DNA from: Paraplanobispora siamensis
Lineage (GTDB): Bacteria; Actinomycetota; Actinomycetes; Streptosporangiales; Streptosporangiaceae
Reading direction: 5' to 3'
DNA length: 64,000 nt
Assembly (NCBI RefSeq): GCF_016863175.1
Contig: NZ_BOOJ01000014.1
Location: forward strand, 164,481 to 228,480
Of the stretch, positions 37,076 through 46,267 are shown in pieces. The notes under the pieces are model-generated. The model was not told the origin of the DNA. It worked only from the letters and a program-made list of their open reading frames with translations, and searched no databases. Made by a program: the position numbers and the translations under genes. How positions within the stretch are numbered: the first letter of the stretch is position 1; each line of letters starts with the position of its first letter.

Positions 37076-38029
37076 ATGCCTGAGGTGCTCGACGCCGCCG
37101 TCCGGCTGCTCGCGATCCTCGCGGTCTTCCTGGTGCTGCCGCTGGTCGCCGGGCAGATGGAGCACAAGGCGATGGCCCACATGCAGGCCCGCCTCGGCCC
37201 GATGTACGCCGGGGGCTTCCACGGCTGGGCCCAGCTCATCGCCGACGGGGTCAAGTTCATGCAGAAGGAGGACGTGATCCCGGCCGCCGCCGACCGCCGG
37301 GTCTTCGGCCTCGCCCCCGCCGTCGCGCTGGTGCCGTACCTCGTGGTGATGGTGGTCATCCCGGTCGGCCCCGGCCTGGTCGGGGCCGACCTGGACGCCG
37401 GACTGTTCTTCGTGCTCGCCGTGATGGGCATCGGAGTGCTCGGCTCGATCATGGCCGGCTGGTCCTCCGGCAACAAGTACTCCCTGATGGGCGGGATGCG
37501 CTCGGCCGCCCAGCTCATGTCCTACGAGCTGCCGCTGGTGCTGGCGGCCTCCAGCGTCGCGATGGCGGCCGGGACGCTCTCCCTGCCGGGCATCGTGGAG
37601 GCCTGGCAGTGGTGGTGGCTGCCCTGGCAGGCGATCGGCGGCGTGGTGTTCTTCATGGCGGGCCTGGCCGAGCTGCGCCGCCCGCCGTTCGACATGCCGA
37701 TCGCCGAGTCCGAGATCATCATGGGCCCGATGACGGAGTACACCGGGATCAGGTTCGCCCTGTTCATGCTTTCCGAGTACGCCGGGATCATCGTGCTGTC
37801 CGCGCTCACCAGCGTGCTCTTCCTCGGCGGCTGGCACGGGCCCCTGCTGCCCGGACCCGTGTGGATGCTCATCAAGGTGTTCGCCCTGGTGTTCGTGGTC
37901 ATCTGGGTCCGGGTCAGCTATCCCCGCCTGCGCGAGGACCAGCTGCAGAAGCTCGCCTGGGCCGGCCTGGTCCCGCTTGCGCTGGTCCAGCTCGCGCTCA
38001 CGGGGGTCGTCAAGGTCCTGGCCGGGTGA
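37076..38029 (+). CDS. nuoH: Complex I membrane subunit NuoH
   Basis: ATG 37076, preceded by GGAGG at 37067-37071; 317 residues and about eight helices. GPMYAGGFHGWAQLIADGVKFMQKEDVIP is the conserved quinone-site loop, and RPPFDMPIAESEIIMG the loop after helix 5. VSYPRLREDQLQKLAWAGLVPLAL closes the protein. It forms the proton path and quinone pocket with NuoB/D. Convergent with the kinase gene; stops are 12 bp apart. Confidence 0.95.
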   Translation: MPEVLDAAVRLLAILAVFLVLPLVAGQMEHKAMAHMQARLGPMYAGGFHGWAQLIADGVKFMQKEDVIPAAADRRVFGLAPAVALVPYLVVMVVIPVGPGLVGADLDAGLFFVLAVMGIGVLGSIMAGWSSGNKYSLMGGMRSAAQLMSYELPLVLAASSVAMAAGTLSLPGIVEAWQWWWLPWQAIGGVVFFMAGLAELRRPPFDMPIAESEIIMGPMTEYTGIRFALFMLSEYAGIIVLSALTSVLFLGGWHGPLLPGPVWMLIKVFALVFVVIWVRVSYPRLREDQLQKLAWAGLVPLALVQLALTGVVKVLAG

Positions 38030-38041
38030 CCCTCTCCACGG

Positions 38042-39361
38042 TCACTGCACGATCCGCAGCATGATGTCGGCCGCCGTGGGCCGCTTGGCGGGGTCCTTCT
38101 CCAGGCAGGCGGCGGCCAGCGGGCGCAGCGACGACGGCAGCGGCGACAGGTCGGGCTGGTGGTTGAGCACCCGGTTGAGGATGGCGGGGATGGTGTCCGA
38201 GCCGAAGGCGGCGCGGCCCGAGGCGGCGAAGATCATGGTGGACGCCCAGCTGAACACGTCGGACTCCGGGCCGATGTGCCCTCCGCCGAGCTGTTCGGGG
38301 GACATGTAGGCCGGGGTCCCCATGACGCTGGAGGTCGCGGTGACCTGGTCGAGGGCGCGGGCGATGCCGAAGTCGATCACCCGGGGGCCGTCGGCGCCGA
38401 TCAGCACGTTGGCCGGCTTGAAGTCGCGGTGCACGACCCCCGCCCGGTGGATCGCGGCCAGGGCGCCCGCCGTGGCCAGCGCCAGCCGGGTCAGCCCGTC
38501 CTCGTCGCGGGGTCCGCGGTCGCGCACGAGCTGCTCCAGCGAGACGCCGTCCACGTACTCGCTGACGACGTATGCCTGGTCGTCGTTGATGTTCACATCC
38601 AGCACCCGGGCGGTGGAGAACGTCGCCACCCTGCGGGTCGCCTCCACCTCGCGCAGGAAGCGCTCCCTGGCGGCCTGGTTCCCGGTGAAGTGCTCGTGCA
38701 GGACCTTGATCGCCACCTTCTGTCCCTGCGGGGTGAGGGCCAGGTGGACCGTCCCCTGGCCGCCCCGGCCGATGGTGTCGATCACCCGGTACGGCCCGAT
38801 CCACTCCTGGGGCCGGTCGGACTGCCCGAACTGCATGTGCGTGAGGGGAGGCTGGTCGCTGTACAGCGTGTTCTTCAGGTAAGGAGGCTGGCTGGGGTGC
38901 GGGATGGGGGTGTACTGCCCGGAGACCGGTCCCGGCGGCGGATAGGTGGACTGGGGCGGGGACGGCTGGGCGTAGGGCTGCGGGCCGAACACGGGCTTCG
39001 AGCCGAATGCGGCCGGCGTCGCGAACACCGTGCCCCGCAGGATCAGAGCGTGGCCGAGCCCGCCGATCCAGTTGCCGAAGAAGCCGAGTATGACCAGGAC
39101 GTTCAGCCATCCCGGGATCAGGTCGGAGTCCCCGTACGTGCCCGCGCCGATGACGAACACGCCCAGCCCCAGGGCGTACATGGCGGTCGCGAAGACGAGG
39201 GGCACACTGCGGAGCCGCCGCGCGGCGTGCCCGATGATGAACGGCGTCCCCAGGCCGCAGGTGAACAGGGGGACCAGGGTCCACACCACGCTCCAGCCCA
39301 CGTTGGACGACGAGGGCTGCGGCTGCTGCGGGTACCAGGAGGGGCCGGGCTGCTGGGACAT
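38042..39361 (-). CDS. Membrane Ser/Thr protein kinase with N-terminal anchor
   Basis: 439 residues from ATG 39361. About three hydrophobic helices lie at residues 20-110, a Pro/Gln/Tyr-rich linker at 110-185 and a complete PknB-like kinase at 188-439: IGRGGQGTVHLA, VAIKV with Lys 219, HRDFKPANVL with Asp 313, DFGIA at 330, and GTPAYMSPEQ. The helices are before the kinase, the reverse of PknB. It lies inside the nuo operon on the opposite strand, with nuoH convergent and nuoI divergent, so it may sense membrane or redox state. Confidence 0.92.
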   Translation of the reverse strand: MSQQPGPSWYPQQPQPSSSNVGWSVVWTLVPLFTCGLGTPFIIGHAARRLRSVPLVFATAMYALGLGVFVIGAGTYGDSDLIPGWLNVLVILGFFGNWIGGLGHALILRGTVFATPAAFGSKPVFGPQPYAQPSPPQSTYPPPGPVSGQYTPIPHPSQPPYLKNTLYSDQPPLTHMQFGQSDRPQEWIGPYRVIDTIGRGGQGTVHLALTPQGQKVAIKVLHEHFTGNQAARERFLREVEATRRVATFSTARVLDVNINDDQAYVVSEYVDGVSLEQLVRDRGPRDEDGLTRLALATAGALAAIHRAGVVHRDFKPANVLIGADGPRVIDFGIARALDQVTATSSVMGTPAYMSPEQLGGGHIGPESDVFSWASTMIFAASGRAAFGSDTIPAILNRVLNHQPDLSPLPSSLRPLAAACLEKDPAKRPTAADIMLRIVQ

Positions 39362-39577
39362 GGCGCGAACAATACGTACATCCGCGAACTCTCGCAGTCC
39401 CCTTCCGGATTGATTTTCGCGACTGAGACGCGGGCAGGCACGATAGTCGAACACACAGACTGTGGATAACGGTTGTGGATAACTTGGCGGTCCCGGGGAT
39501 GACTTCTTCCTCAGGTTCCTTCGGTTCCTTCGGACCGCCGCATTCCCGAGCGCCGTGCCGTACGTCATGATGTTGAA
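39362..39577. promoter_or_regulatory. Divergent control region between the kinase and nuoI with two DnaA boxes
   Basis: 216 bp between divergent genes. Two perfect copies of tgtggataa, the complement of the DnaA 9-mer ttatccaca, lie at 39461-39469 and 39474-39482, 13 bp apart on the same strand. A third, ttatccaca, lies inside nuoI at 40757-40765 in the opposite orientation. Promoters for nuoI-N and for the kinase should be here. Confidence 0.5.
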
Positions 39578-40852
39578 GTGGCGCGGATACCAGGAGTGGG
39601 GCTGGCGAAGGGACTGTCCGTCACCCTTCGCCACATGTTGAACAGGTCGGTGACCCAGCAGTACCCGGAGGTGCGGCCTGACCTGCCCGCCCGGAGCCGG
39701 GGGGTGATCGCCCTGGTCGAGGAGAACTGCACGGTGTGCATGCTCTGCGCCCGCGAGTGCCCCGACTGGTGCATCTACATCGACTCCCACAAGGAGACCC
39801 TCCCCGCCCCCGAGGGCGGCCGCCCTCGTGCCCGCAACGTGCTCGACCGCTTCGCGATCGACTTCTCCCTGTGCATGTACTGCGGGATCTGCATCGAGGT
39901 CTGCCCCTTCGACGCCCTGTTCTGGTCCCCGGAGTTCGAGTACGCAGAGGGCGACATCCGCAACCTCGTCCACGAGAAGGACCGCCTGGCCGCCTGGGTC
40001 CAGACGGTCCCCCCGCCCCCGGCCCACGAACCCAACGCCGACCCCCCCAAAGAACTGACCGCAGCCACCCGCCCCACCCCCACCCGCCCCACCGGTCCTG
40101 CCGCCGACCCCGCCCGTCCCACCCCCGGTTCCGGCCGCCCCGCCGCGGGCTCCGCCCGCACTCCCGGCCGAGCCTCTGGCGCCGGCCCCTCCGGTGCTCC
40201 CGCCCAGCCGGAATCCGGCACCGCTCCCGGTCGAGCCTCCGCCAGCGAGGGGACCCGAGCCGGAGGCGAGGAAGGGCAGCCCGGCGGCGGCGCCACCCCA
40301 CCGGCCCAGGCCCCCGGCACCGGCTCCCCTGAGGCGTCCGCCCAACCTGAGCCCGGCCCAGGCGCTCCGGCCTCCGGCCGGACTTCTGGCGCCGGCCTCT
40401 CCGGCACTCCGGCCCGGCCCGAGCCCGGCCCCGCTCCCAGTCGAGCCTCCGCCAGCGAGCGGGCCCGAGCCGGAGGCGAGGAAGAGCAGCCCGGCGGCGG
40501 TGCCACCCCGTCGGGGACCGCGTCAGAGGCCGGGCCCGGACACGGGGGCGCCGACGTCGCCGGGACGGACCCGGCAGAAGGATCCGCCCGCCCGCCCGCG
40601 GGCCGGACCCCGGCATCCCGTCCCGAGCGGCCGGTACGGCGGGCGTCGGCCAGTCACGCCAGCGTCCGGGCGATCAGGCCGCCGGGGTCGCTTCCGAAGC
40701 CGGGGTCACCCTCGGACAAGAACGACTTGTCCACAGGTCGGTCAGATCCCAAGAAGTTATCCACAGATGAGAGCGGCGTGCCCCCGGCCGGCGGCACACC
40801 GGAGCAGACTTCTGCCACGGACCCCGACGGAGAGCCCGAGGAGGAATCGTGA
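39578..40852 (+). CDS. nuoI: Complex I ferredoxin-like subunit NuoI with long low-complexity tail
   Basis: 424 residues, over twice the usual length. The first 145 residues are a normal NuoI core with two [4Fe-4S] motifs: Cys 51, 54, 57, 61 ([12 protein letters not shown]) and Cys 99, 102, 105, 109 ([12 protein letters not shown]). From 145 on the protein is Pro/Ala/Gly/Ser-rich with Glu/Gln and probably disordered. It contains a 70-residue unit repeated about twice (210-bp spacing, 40176 to 40386). The tail ends just before nuoJ with ATGA overlap. Start ATG or GTG at 39578; the core fixes the frame. Confidence 0.93.
   Translation: MARIPGVGLAKGLSVTLRHMLNRSVTQQYPEVRPDLPARSRGVIALVEENCTVCMLCARECPDWCIYIDSHKETLPAPEGGRPRARNVLDRFAIDFSLCMYCGICIEVCPFDALFWSPEFEYAEGDIRNLVHEKDRLAAWVQTVPPPPAHEPNADPPKELTAATRPTPTRPTGPAADPARPTPGSGRPAAGSARTPGRASGAGPSGAPAQPESGTAPGRASASEGTRAGGEEGQPGGGATPPAQAPGTGSPEASAQPEPGPGAPASGRTSGAGLSGTPARPEPGPAPSRASASERARAGGEEEQPGGGATPSGTASEAGPGHGGADVAGTDPAEGSARPPAGRTPASRPERPVRRASASHASVRAIRPPGSLPKPGSPSDKNDLSTGRSDPKKLSTDESGVPPAGGTPEQTSATDPDGEPEEES
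40166..40512 (+). repeat. 210-bp direct repeat within nuoI
   Basis: Two diverged copies in the same frame, at about 40166-40302 and 40376-40512, spaced 210 bp. They encode SGAG-x-SG-x-PA-x-[14 protein letters not shown] and QPGGGAT blocks. It lies in the low-complexity tail of NuoI and is not needed by the Fe-S core. Confidence 0.8.
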
Positions 40853-41388
40853 CAGAAGTGGTGCCGTCCTACGCGTCGCCGACCGGGCAGGAGATCGTCT
40901 TCCTCCTCCTGGGCGTGATGGCCGTCGGGTCGGCGCTGCTGGTCGTGACCACCCGGCAACTGGTCCACGCCGCGCTGTGGCTGGTCGTCTGTCTCGGCGC
41001 CCTGGCCGGGTGCTATCTGGTGCTGACCGCCGAGTTCGTCGCGTGGGTCCAGGTGCTGATCTACGTCGGGGCCGTCGTCGTCCTGCTCCTGTTCGGCATC
41101 ATGCTCACCCGGGCCCCGATCGGCCGGGCGGCCGACCTCGACAGCGGCAACCGGGTCGTCGCCGCGGTGGTGGCGATCGCGACCGCGGCCGTGCTGGTCA
41201 CCGTGGTCATCGACGGCTTCCGCACCGCCTACGCCCCGCTCGATCCCGGTGCCGGCTCGGCCAAGGAGATCGGCGCCACGATCTTCCGCAACTGGGTGCT
41301 CCCCTTCGAGGCGCTCTCGGTCCTTCTGCTGGCCGCCCTGATCGGCGCCATCGTCATCTCCCGCACCGATATCCGGGGGAGGAGCTGA
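40849..41388 (+). CDS. nuoJ: Complex I membrane subunit NuoJ
   Basis: 179 residues, five helices. [36 protein letters not shown] and [26 protein letters not shown] are the conserved parts of NuoJ. Overlaps nuoI by 4 bp; nuoK begins 2 bp after its stop. Confidence 0.94.
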   Translation: MTEVVPSYASPTGQEIVFLLLGVMAVGSALLVVTTRQLVHAALWLVVCLGALAGCYLVLTAEFVAWVQVLIYVGAVVVLLLFGIMLTRAPIGRAADLDSGNRVVAAVVAIATAAVLVTVVIDGFRTAYAPLDPGAGSAKEIGATIFRNWVLPFEALSVLLLAALIGAIVISRTDIRGRS

Positions 41389-41389
41389 C

Positions 41390-42022
41390 GTGCACGTCGT
41401 CTACCCGGCGATCGTCTCCGCGCTGCTGTTCTCCATAGGCGTGTACGGCGTGCTCGCCCGCCGCAACACCATCCTCGTCCTGATGTCCGTGGAGCTCATG
41501 CTCAACGCGGTCAACCTCAACCTGGTGGCCTTCGACGTGTGGCTGCGCGACCGGCTCCACGGAGGCCAGGTCCTCACACTCTTCGTCATCGTGATCGCCG
41601 CCGCCGAGGTCGGTCTCGGCCTGGCCATCGTCCTCGCCCTCTACCGCAACCGTCAGACCGTGGACCTCGACCGTCTGCGCGCCCTGGCCGAACCCCCCTC
41701 CGGCGCCGGCCCCGAAACCGGTGTGCCCGCCGACCCCGGCGCGTCCACCGACCCCGGCACGACTCCGGAAACCGGCGCGGAAACGCCTGTCCCGGTCCCC
41801 GGCGCCTCCCGGTCCGGCGCGGAATCCTCCGGCTCCGCCCCCCGGTCCGGCGCGGAACCCGGTTCCGGTGTCACCGGGGCGAGCGCAGAGCGAGGCTCCG
41901 GTCCAGGCAACGCCGACAACGGCGGACGTGACCGAGCCGGAGGAGGGGGCGGACGGTCCGGCAGGGGCGGAGCCTCGCCGGATGAGCCGGAGCACACGGT
42001 CCGAGTGGAAGAGGCGCCGTGA
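41390..42022 (+). CDS. nuoK: Complex I membrane subunit NuoK with doubled length
   Basis: GTG 41390 with GGAGGAG site at 41377-41383. Residues 1-95 are a full NuoK: three helices, [23 protein letters not shown] with the conserved Glu, and [22 protein letters not shown] with the second Glu. Family length is about 100, but this protein runs to 210. The extra 115 residues are Pro/Gly/Ala/Ser/Glu-rich ([17 protein letters not shown], then RSGAE repeats). They would lie outside the membrane. Confidence 0.92.
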   Translation: MHVVYPAIVSALLFSIGVYGVLARRNTILVLMSVELMLNAVNLNLVAFDVWLRDRLHGGQVLTLFVIVIAAAEVGLGLAIVLALYRNRQTVDLDRLRALAEPPSGAGPETGVPADPGASTDPGTTPETGAETPVPVPGASRSGAESSGSAPRSGAEPGSGVTGASAERGSGPGNADNGGRDRAGGGGGRSGRGGASPDEPEHTVRVEEAP

Positions 42023-43929
42023 TCACTGTCGTCGCACTCGTCATCCTGCTGCCGTTCCTCGCCTCCGTCGCGGGCCTGCTCGGCTCCCGTTGGCCCGGGC
42101 ACGCCAGGGGAGGGCAGGCCGACACCGCCGCGAACCGCAGGGCCGCCTGGATCGCCATCGTGCCCACCGCGATCTCCACGGTCCTCGCGATCTGGCTGGC
42201 CTTCGGCCGGGCGGGGTTCGGCGGAGACCCGCCGGGACCGGCCGGGTCTCCGGACGACAGCGTGACGGGCACGCTCACGGTCATCGACACGGGCGGGATC
42301 CCCATCTCCGTCGGGCTCCTCGTCGACGGGCTCGCCGCGACGATCGGCGTCCTGGTCACGGTCGTCGCCCTGGCCGTGCAGATCTACTCCGTCGGCTACC
42401 TGCACGATGACCGCCGCTACCCCTCCTACAGCGCGTTCATCAGCCTGTTCACCAGCGCCATGCTCCTGGTCGTCTACGCGGCCGACCTCCTCGTCCTCTA
42501 CGTGGGATGGGAGATCATGGGCCTGTGCTCCTACCTGCTGATCGGGCACTGGTGGGAGGACCGCGACAACTCCCGTGCCGCGGTCAAGGCCTTCCTGGTC
42601 ACCCGGCTCGGTGACGTCGGCTTCCTGTTCGGCATCTTCGTCCTCGGCACGGCGGCCGGCAGCTTCGAGATCTCCGATGTCCTCGCCCGGCTCCCGGAGA
42701 TGTCCTCCGGGACGGTCATCGCGGCGACGATGCTCCTGCTCGCCGGGGTGGCGGGCAAGAGCGCCCAGGTCCCCCTGCACACCTGGCTGCCGGACGCGAT
42801 GGCCGGCCCCACCCCGATCAGCGCGCTCATCCACGCCGCCACCATGGTCGCCGCCGGCATCTTCATCGTGGCCCGCCTCTACCCCGTCTTCCTCGGCGCC
42901 GGCCCCACCATGGACGTGCTCGCCGTCCTGGCCGCGTTCGGCATGCTCGGCGCCGCGCTGGCCGCCCTGGCCCAGGACGACCTCAAACGCGTCCTCGCCT
43001 ACTCCACGATCAGCCAGCTCGCCTACATGGCGGCGGCGCTGGCGGCGGGCTCCGACGAGGCGGCGATCTTCCATCTGGTCACGCACGGCGCGTTCAAGGC
43101 CCTGCTCTTCCTGTGTGCCGGAGTGGTCATCCACACGATCGGCTCCAACCTGATGAGCGCGATGGGCGGCCTCCGCCGGGAACTGCCCGTCACCTTCGTC
43201 ACGATGACGATCGGCTTCGCGGCTCTGATGGGCATCCCACCGACCAGCGGTTTCTTCAGCAAGGACGAGGTGCTCGTCGCGGTCGAGGGAGCTCTCTCGC
43301 AGGGACCGCTCACCGACGCGGCCGCCCTGCTGCTGTATGCCAGCGCCCTGACCACGATCGCCGTCACCGGCGCCTACGCCACCCGGGCCTGGCTGCGCAC
43401 CTTCTTCGGAGCCCGCCCGATCGTCGCGCTCCCAGAGCCCGCTCCCGGCACGGCCCACGTGATCGACGTCCGCGAGGCACCGGCCGCCATGCGCTGGCCG
43501 GTCATGGTTCTCGCCGTGCCCGCCCTGCTGCTCGGATTCGCCAGGGTCGGCGGAGTCCACTGGGGCACGGCCGCGCTGAGCGTCGCGGTGGCGCTCCTGG
43601 GAGCCGGAGTGGTCTACGCCGTGTGGCGGAGCGACCCCGTCTCCGACCCGGCCCGCATGCTCGGCCCCCTCCGCGTCCCCTGCGAGCGCGCCTTCTACGT
43701 CGACTCGGTCTACCGGACGCTGTTCGCCCGTCCGGTCCTCGCCCTCGCCCGACTGGTCGTCCGCACTGACGATCGGGTGGTGGACGGCGCCGTGCGCGGC
43801 TCCGGCCGTACCGCCCAAAGCCTGTCCGGCCTGGTCCGCCTCGCCCAGAACGGCAACGCCCAGCTCTACGTGACCGGCCTGCTCGCGGGCGTTCTCCTCA
43901 TCGCGGTGGGGGCGGTGATGTTCGGATGA
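42019..43929 (+). CDS. nuoL: Complex I proton-pumping subunit NuoL
   Basis: 636 residues, about 16 helices. Antiporter-like core: [73 protein letters not shown] and [21 protein letters not shown]. Catalytic Lys and Glu residues of the channel are present. It overlaps nuoK by 4 bp and its 3' end by ATGA with a small open frame in the next spacer. Confidence 0.95.
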   Translation: MITVVALVILLPFLASVAGLLGSRWPGHARGGQADTAANRRAAWIAIVPTAISTVLAIWLAFGRAGFGGDPPGPAGSPDDSVTGTLTVIDTGGIPISVGLLVDGLAATIGVLVTVVALAVQIYSVGYLHDDRRYPSYSAFISLFTSAMLLVVYAADLLVLYVGWEIMGLCSYLLIGHWWEDRDNSRAAVKAFLVTRLGDVGFLFGIFVLGTAAGSFEISDVLARLPEMSSGTVIAATMLLLAGVAGKSAQVPLHTWLPDAMAGPTPISALIHAATMVAAGIFIVARLYPVFLGAGPTMDVLAVLAAFGMLGAALAALAQDDLKRVLAYSTISQLAYMAAALAAGSDEAAIFHLVTHGAFKALLFLCAGVVIHTIGSNLMSAMGGLRRELPVTFVTMTIGFAALMGIPPTSGFFSKDEVLVAVEGALSQGPLTDAAALLLYASALTTIAVTGAYATRAWLRTFFGARPIVALPEPAPGTAHVIDVREAPAAMRWPVMVLAVPALLLGFARVGGVHWGTAALSVAVALLGAGVVYAVWRSDPVSDPARMLGPLRVPCERAFYVDSVYRTLFARPVLALARLVVRTDDRVVDGAVRGSGRTAQSLSGLVRLAQNGNAQLYVTGLLAGVLLIAVGAVMFG

Positions 43930-44245
43930 TCCCCTTCCCGCGATGGAAGCCGACGGCTCACCGGACCCGTGCAACGAGTCGCCGAAGCCGGGCGGTGGTT
44001 TCCCGGGGCCGGGTGCCGAGCTTCCGGAAATGCACAGCGGGTCCTCGGGGCCGCGCGATGAACCCCCGGGGCCGCGCGATGAACCCCCGGGAATGTGCGG
44101 CGGACCCTCAGGGGCATGAGGTGATCCTTCAGGAGCCTGCGGCAGGTCCCCGCAAGTGCGGAGCGAGTCCTCATGAACGTGCGGTGAGTCTCCGGGAGCA
44201 GGCGACGAGGACCGGGTGGCCGGCGGCGGGTGAGGTGATCGTTTC
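43930..44245. repeat. nuoL-nuoM spacer: array of degenerate 21-bp tandem repeats
   Basis: The 316-bp spacer holds ten or more head-to-tail 21-bp units, phased from 44002 (44002-44022, 44023-44043, and so on) to 44211; an eleventh lies at 43981-44001. Units at 44044-44064 and 44065-44085 are identical; others share a c-g-g-g-g-c core and a g-a-g-t-c-c-t end. An ATG at 43926 overlaps the nuoL stop and reads 107 codons through the array with 7-residue periodicity, but composition looks like repeats, not a protein. It is the largest non-coding gap in the operon. Confidence 0.75.
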
Positions 44246-46267
44246 ATGAGCTGGTTGCCGATCATGCTGCTCGGGGTGCCGATGGCCGGTGCCGCCGCGC
44301 TGCTCGTGCCGTCGCGAATGGACGGCCCGGCCAGGGGGCGGCTGCTCCGCGTGCACGGCCTGGCCGTCTCGGGGGTGACGTTCGTCCTGGCCCTGGTGCT
44401 CGCGGCCACCTTCGACTACGGCGACCCGGCCCGGGTGCAGTTCGAGACCAACCTGGCGTGGATCTCCGGCCTCGACCTCAGGTTCCACCTCGGCGTCGAC
44501 GGGATCTCGCTGCCGCTGGTCGTGCTGACCGCGCTGCTGACCTTCCTGTGCTTCGTCTATCTGTGCTGGGGCGGCGCCGACCGCCCCGGACAGCTGCTCA
44601 GGCCCCGGGCGGGCGGTAACCGGCCGCGTGCCCTCGTCTTCACGCTGCTGGTCCTCGAGATCGGCATGATCGGCACGTTCCTCGCCCTCGACCTGCTGCT
44701 GTTCTTCGTGTTCTTCGAGGTCGTCCTCATCCCGATGTACTTCGTGATCGCCATCTGGGGCGGTCGCGCCCGGCGGGCCGCGGCGATCAAATTCATCCTC
44801 TACACGTTGCTCGGTTCGGTCGTGCTGCTGCTCGGACTGCTCCTCATCTGGGCGCAGACCGGCACCCTGGACATGGTCGCCCTCGCTCAGGCCCACGGCA
44901 CCGGCATGTCCCGCTCGGTGCAGCTCATCGCCTTCGTGGCCGTCGGCATCGGCCTGGCGGTCAAGACCCCGATGTGGCCGCTGCACACCTGGCTGCCCGA
45001 CGCTCACACCGAGGCGCCCACCGTCGGTTCGGTGCTCCTGGCGGGCGTGCTGCTGAAGATGGGCACCTACGGCTTCGCCCGCATCGCGATCCCCGTCCTG
45101 CCCGACGGCGCCGTCGTCGTCGCCCCGTGGCTCGGGGCCTTCGCGGTGATCGGAATCATCTACGGCTCCCTCGCCTGCCTGGCCCAGCGCGACCTCAAAC
45201 GGATGATCGCCTACTCCTCGATCGGGCACATGGGCTTCGTGCTCCTCGGCTTCGCCACGCTCAACTCGACCGGGGTCAACGCGGCCCTGTTCGGCAACGT
45301 CGCGCACGGCCTGATCACCGGCCTGCTGTTCTTCCTCGCGGGAGCGGTCAAGGAGCGTCACGGCACCGCCGACATGTCCGCCCTCGGCGGCGGGATGTTG
45401 TCCCGCCTGCCGCATCTGGGGTCGCTGCTGACCTTCGCCTGCATCGCCTCCCTGGGCCTGCCCGGCCTGGCGGGCTTCTGGGGGGAGATGCTCACCCTCC
45501 TCGGCGCCTTCGAACCGGCCCCCGGACTGTCCCGGCCACTCTTCCTGACCTTCATGGCCATCGGCGGCCTCGGCGCTGTGCTGACCGCCGCCTACTTCCT
45601 GACCATGCTCTCCCGCGTCACCCACGGCCGCTCCGTCGAGACCGTCGTCGCCCCCGTGCTCGCCGGAGCCGGAGGAGACCACGTGTTCACGACGGCGGAG
45701 GACGGCCCCACCCTCTCCAGAGCCGATGATGTTGGCGTCCTCACCGAAGGCAGGGGCGAAACCCGCGTTGCGGCCGAGCGCGGAAACTCCGGCGAGATCC
45801 GAGCCGAGAGCAGGCTGCCCCGCGGAACCCACCCCGAGGACGCAAGCGGCCTCCCCGGCGAGACTCCCGGCGAAGGCAGAGACGATCTTCCAGGCGGCAC
45901 CCATCCGGAGGACGGGCACGGCCTTCCCGGTGGAGCCCGTGCCGTGGGCGAGCGCGGAAACTCCGGCGTGATCCGAGCCGAAAGCAAGCTGCCCGGCGGG
46001 ACCCGCACCGGGGGCGCGCGTGACCTCCCCGGCGAGGCCTCTGCCGAGGGTGCGCATGACTTCCCCGGTGAGGCCCATGCCGAGGGCCGGGGTGGGCTTC
46101 CCGGTGGGGCCCGTGCCGTGGGGGCGGGTGGACTGCATGACGTCGCGGGCTACGAGCTGGCCGCCTGGGTGCCGTTGGTCGTGCTGATCGTGTTGTTCGG
46201 CCTCTGGCCGAAGGCGCTTCTCCTCATCACCGATCCGGTGGTCCGGACCTTCGTGGGGGCACCGTGA
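44246..46267 (+). CDS. nuoM: Complex I proton-pumping subunit NuoM with large repeat insertion
   Basis: 673 residues; usual NuoM is about 500. The antiporter core (residues 1-470) is intact: [72 protein letters not shown] and AQRDLKRMIAYSSIGHMGFVLLG. Residues about 470-628 are a Gly/Glu/Ala/Arg-rich insert of 12-residue repeats such as DLPGGTHPEDGH, GLPGGARAVGER and FPGEAHAEGRGG. The last helix (WVPLVVLIVLFGLWPKALLL) resumes after it. The insert lies between the last two helices. Overlaps nuoN by 4 bp. Confidence 0.94.
   Translation: MSWLPIMLLGVPMAGAAALLVPSRMDGPARGRLLRVHGLAVSGVTFVLALVLAATFDYGDPARVQFETNLAWISGLDLRFHLGVDGISLPLVVLTALLTFLCFVYLCWGGADRPGQLLRPRAGGNRPRALVFTLLVLEIGMIGTFLALDLLLFFVFFEVVLIPMYFVIAIWGGRARRAAAIKFILYTLLGSVVLLLGLLLIWAQTGTLDMVALAQAHGTGMSRSVQLIAFVAVGIGLAVKTPMWPLHTWLPDAHTEAPTVGSVLLAGVLLKMGTYGFARIAIPVLPDGAVVVAPWLGAFAVIGIIYGSLACLAQRDLKRMIAYSSIGHMGFVLLGFATLNSTGVNAALFGNVAHGLITGLLFFLAGAVKERHGTADMSALGGGMLSRLPHLGSLLTFACIASLGLPGLAGFWGEMLTLLGAFEPAPGLSRPLFLTFMAIGGLGAVLTAAYFLTMLSRVTHGRSVETVVAPVLAGAGGDHVFTTAEDGPTLSRADDVGVLTEGRGETRVAAERGNSGEIRAESRLPRGTHPEDASGLPGETPGEGRDDLPGGTHPEDGHGLPGGARAVGERGNSGVIRAESKLPGGTRTGGARDLPGEASAEGAHDFPGEAHAEGRGGLPGGARAVGAGGLHDVAGYELAAWVPLVVLIVLFGLWPKALLLITDPVVRTFVGAP
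45760..46131 (+). repeat. 36-bp tandem repeats within nuoM
   Basis: Degenerate 36-bp units encode 12-residue blocks built on LPGG-x-x-x-x-G. A longer 174-bp periodicity shows twice, at 45781 and 45955, where cggaaactccggcg precedes related sequence. The block keeps the frame throughout, so nuoM stays translated. Confidence 0.75.

Noticed and set aside
39461..39482. Replication origin from the DnaA boxes
   Set aside because: Only two boxes together, no AT-rich unwinding region, and no dnaA, dnaN or gyrB nearby.
43981..44211. Possible CRISPR array
   Set aside because: Units are adjacent, degenerate and without unique spacers; no cas genes nearby.
43926..44249. A 107-codon open frame starting on the nuoL stop
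   Set aside because: It runs through the 21-bp repeats and is explained by their period; no conserved domain; kept only as a repeat feature.
41653..44409. A 918-residue minus-strand open frame opposite nuoK-L-M
   Set aside because: Antisense shadow of NuoL; extra length comes from the high GC and the in-frame repeats.
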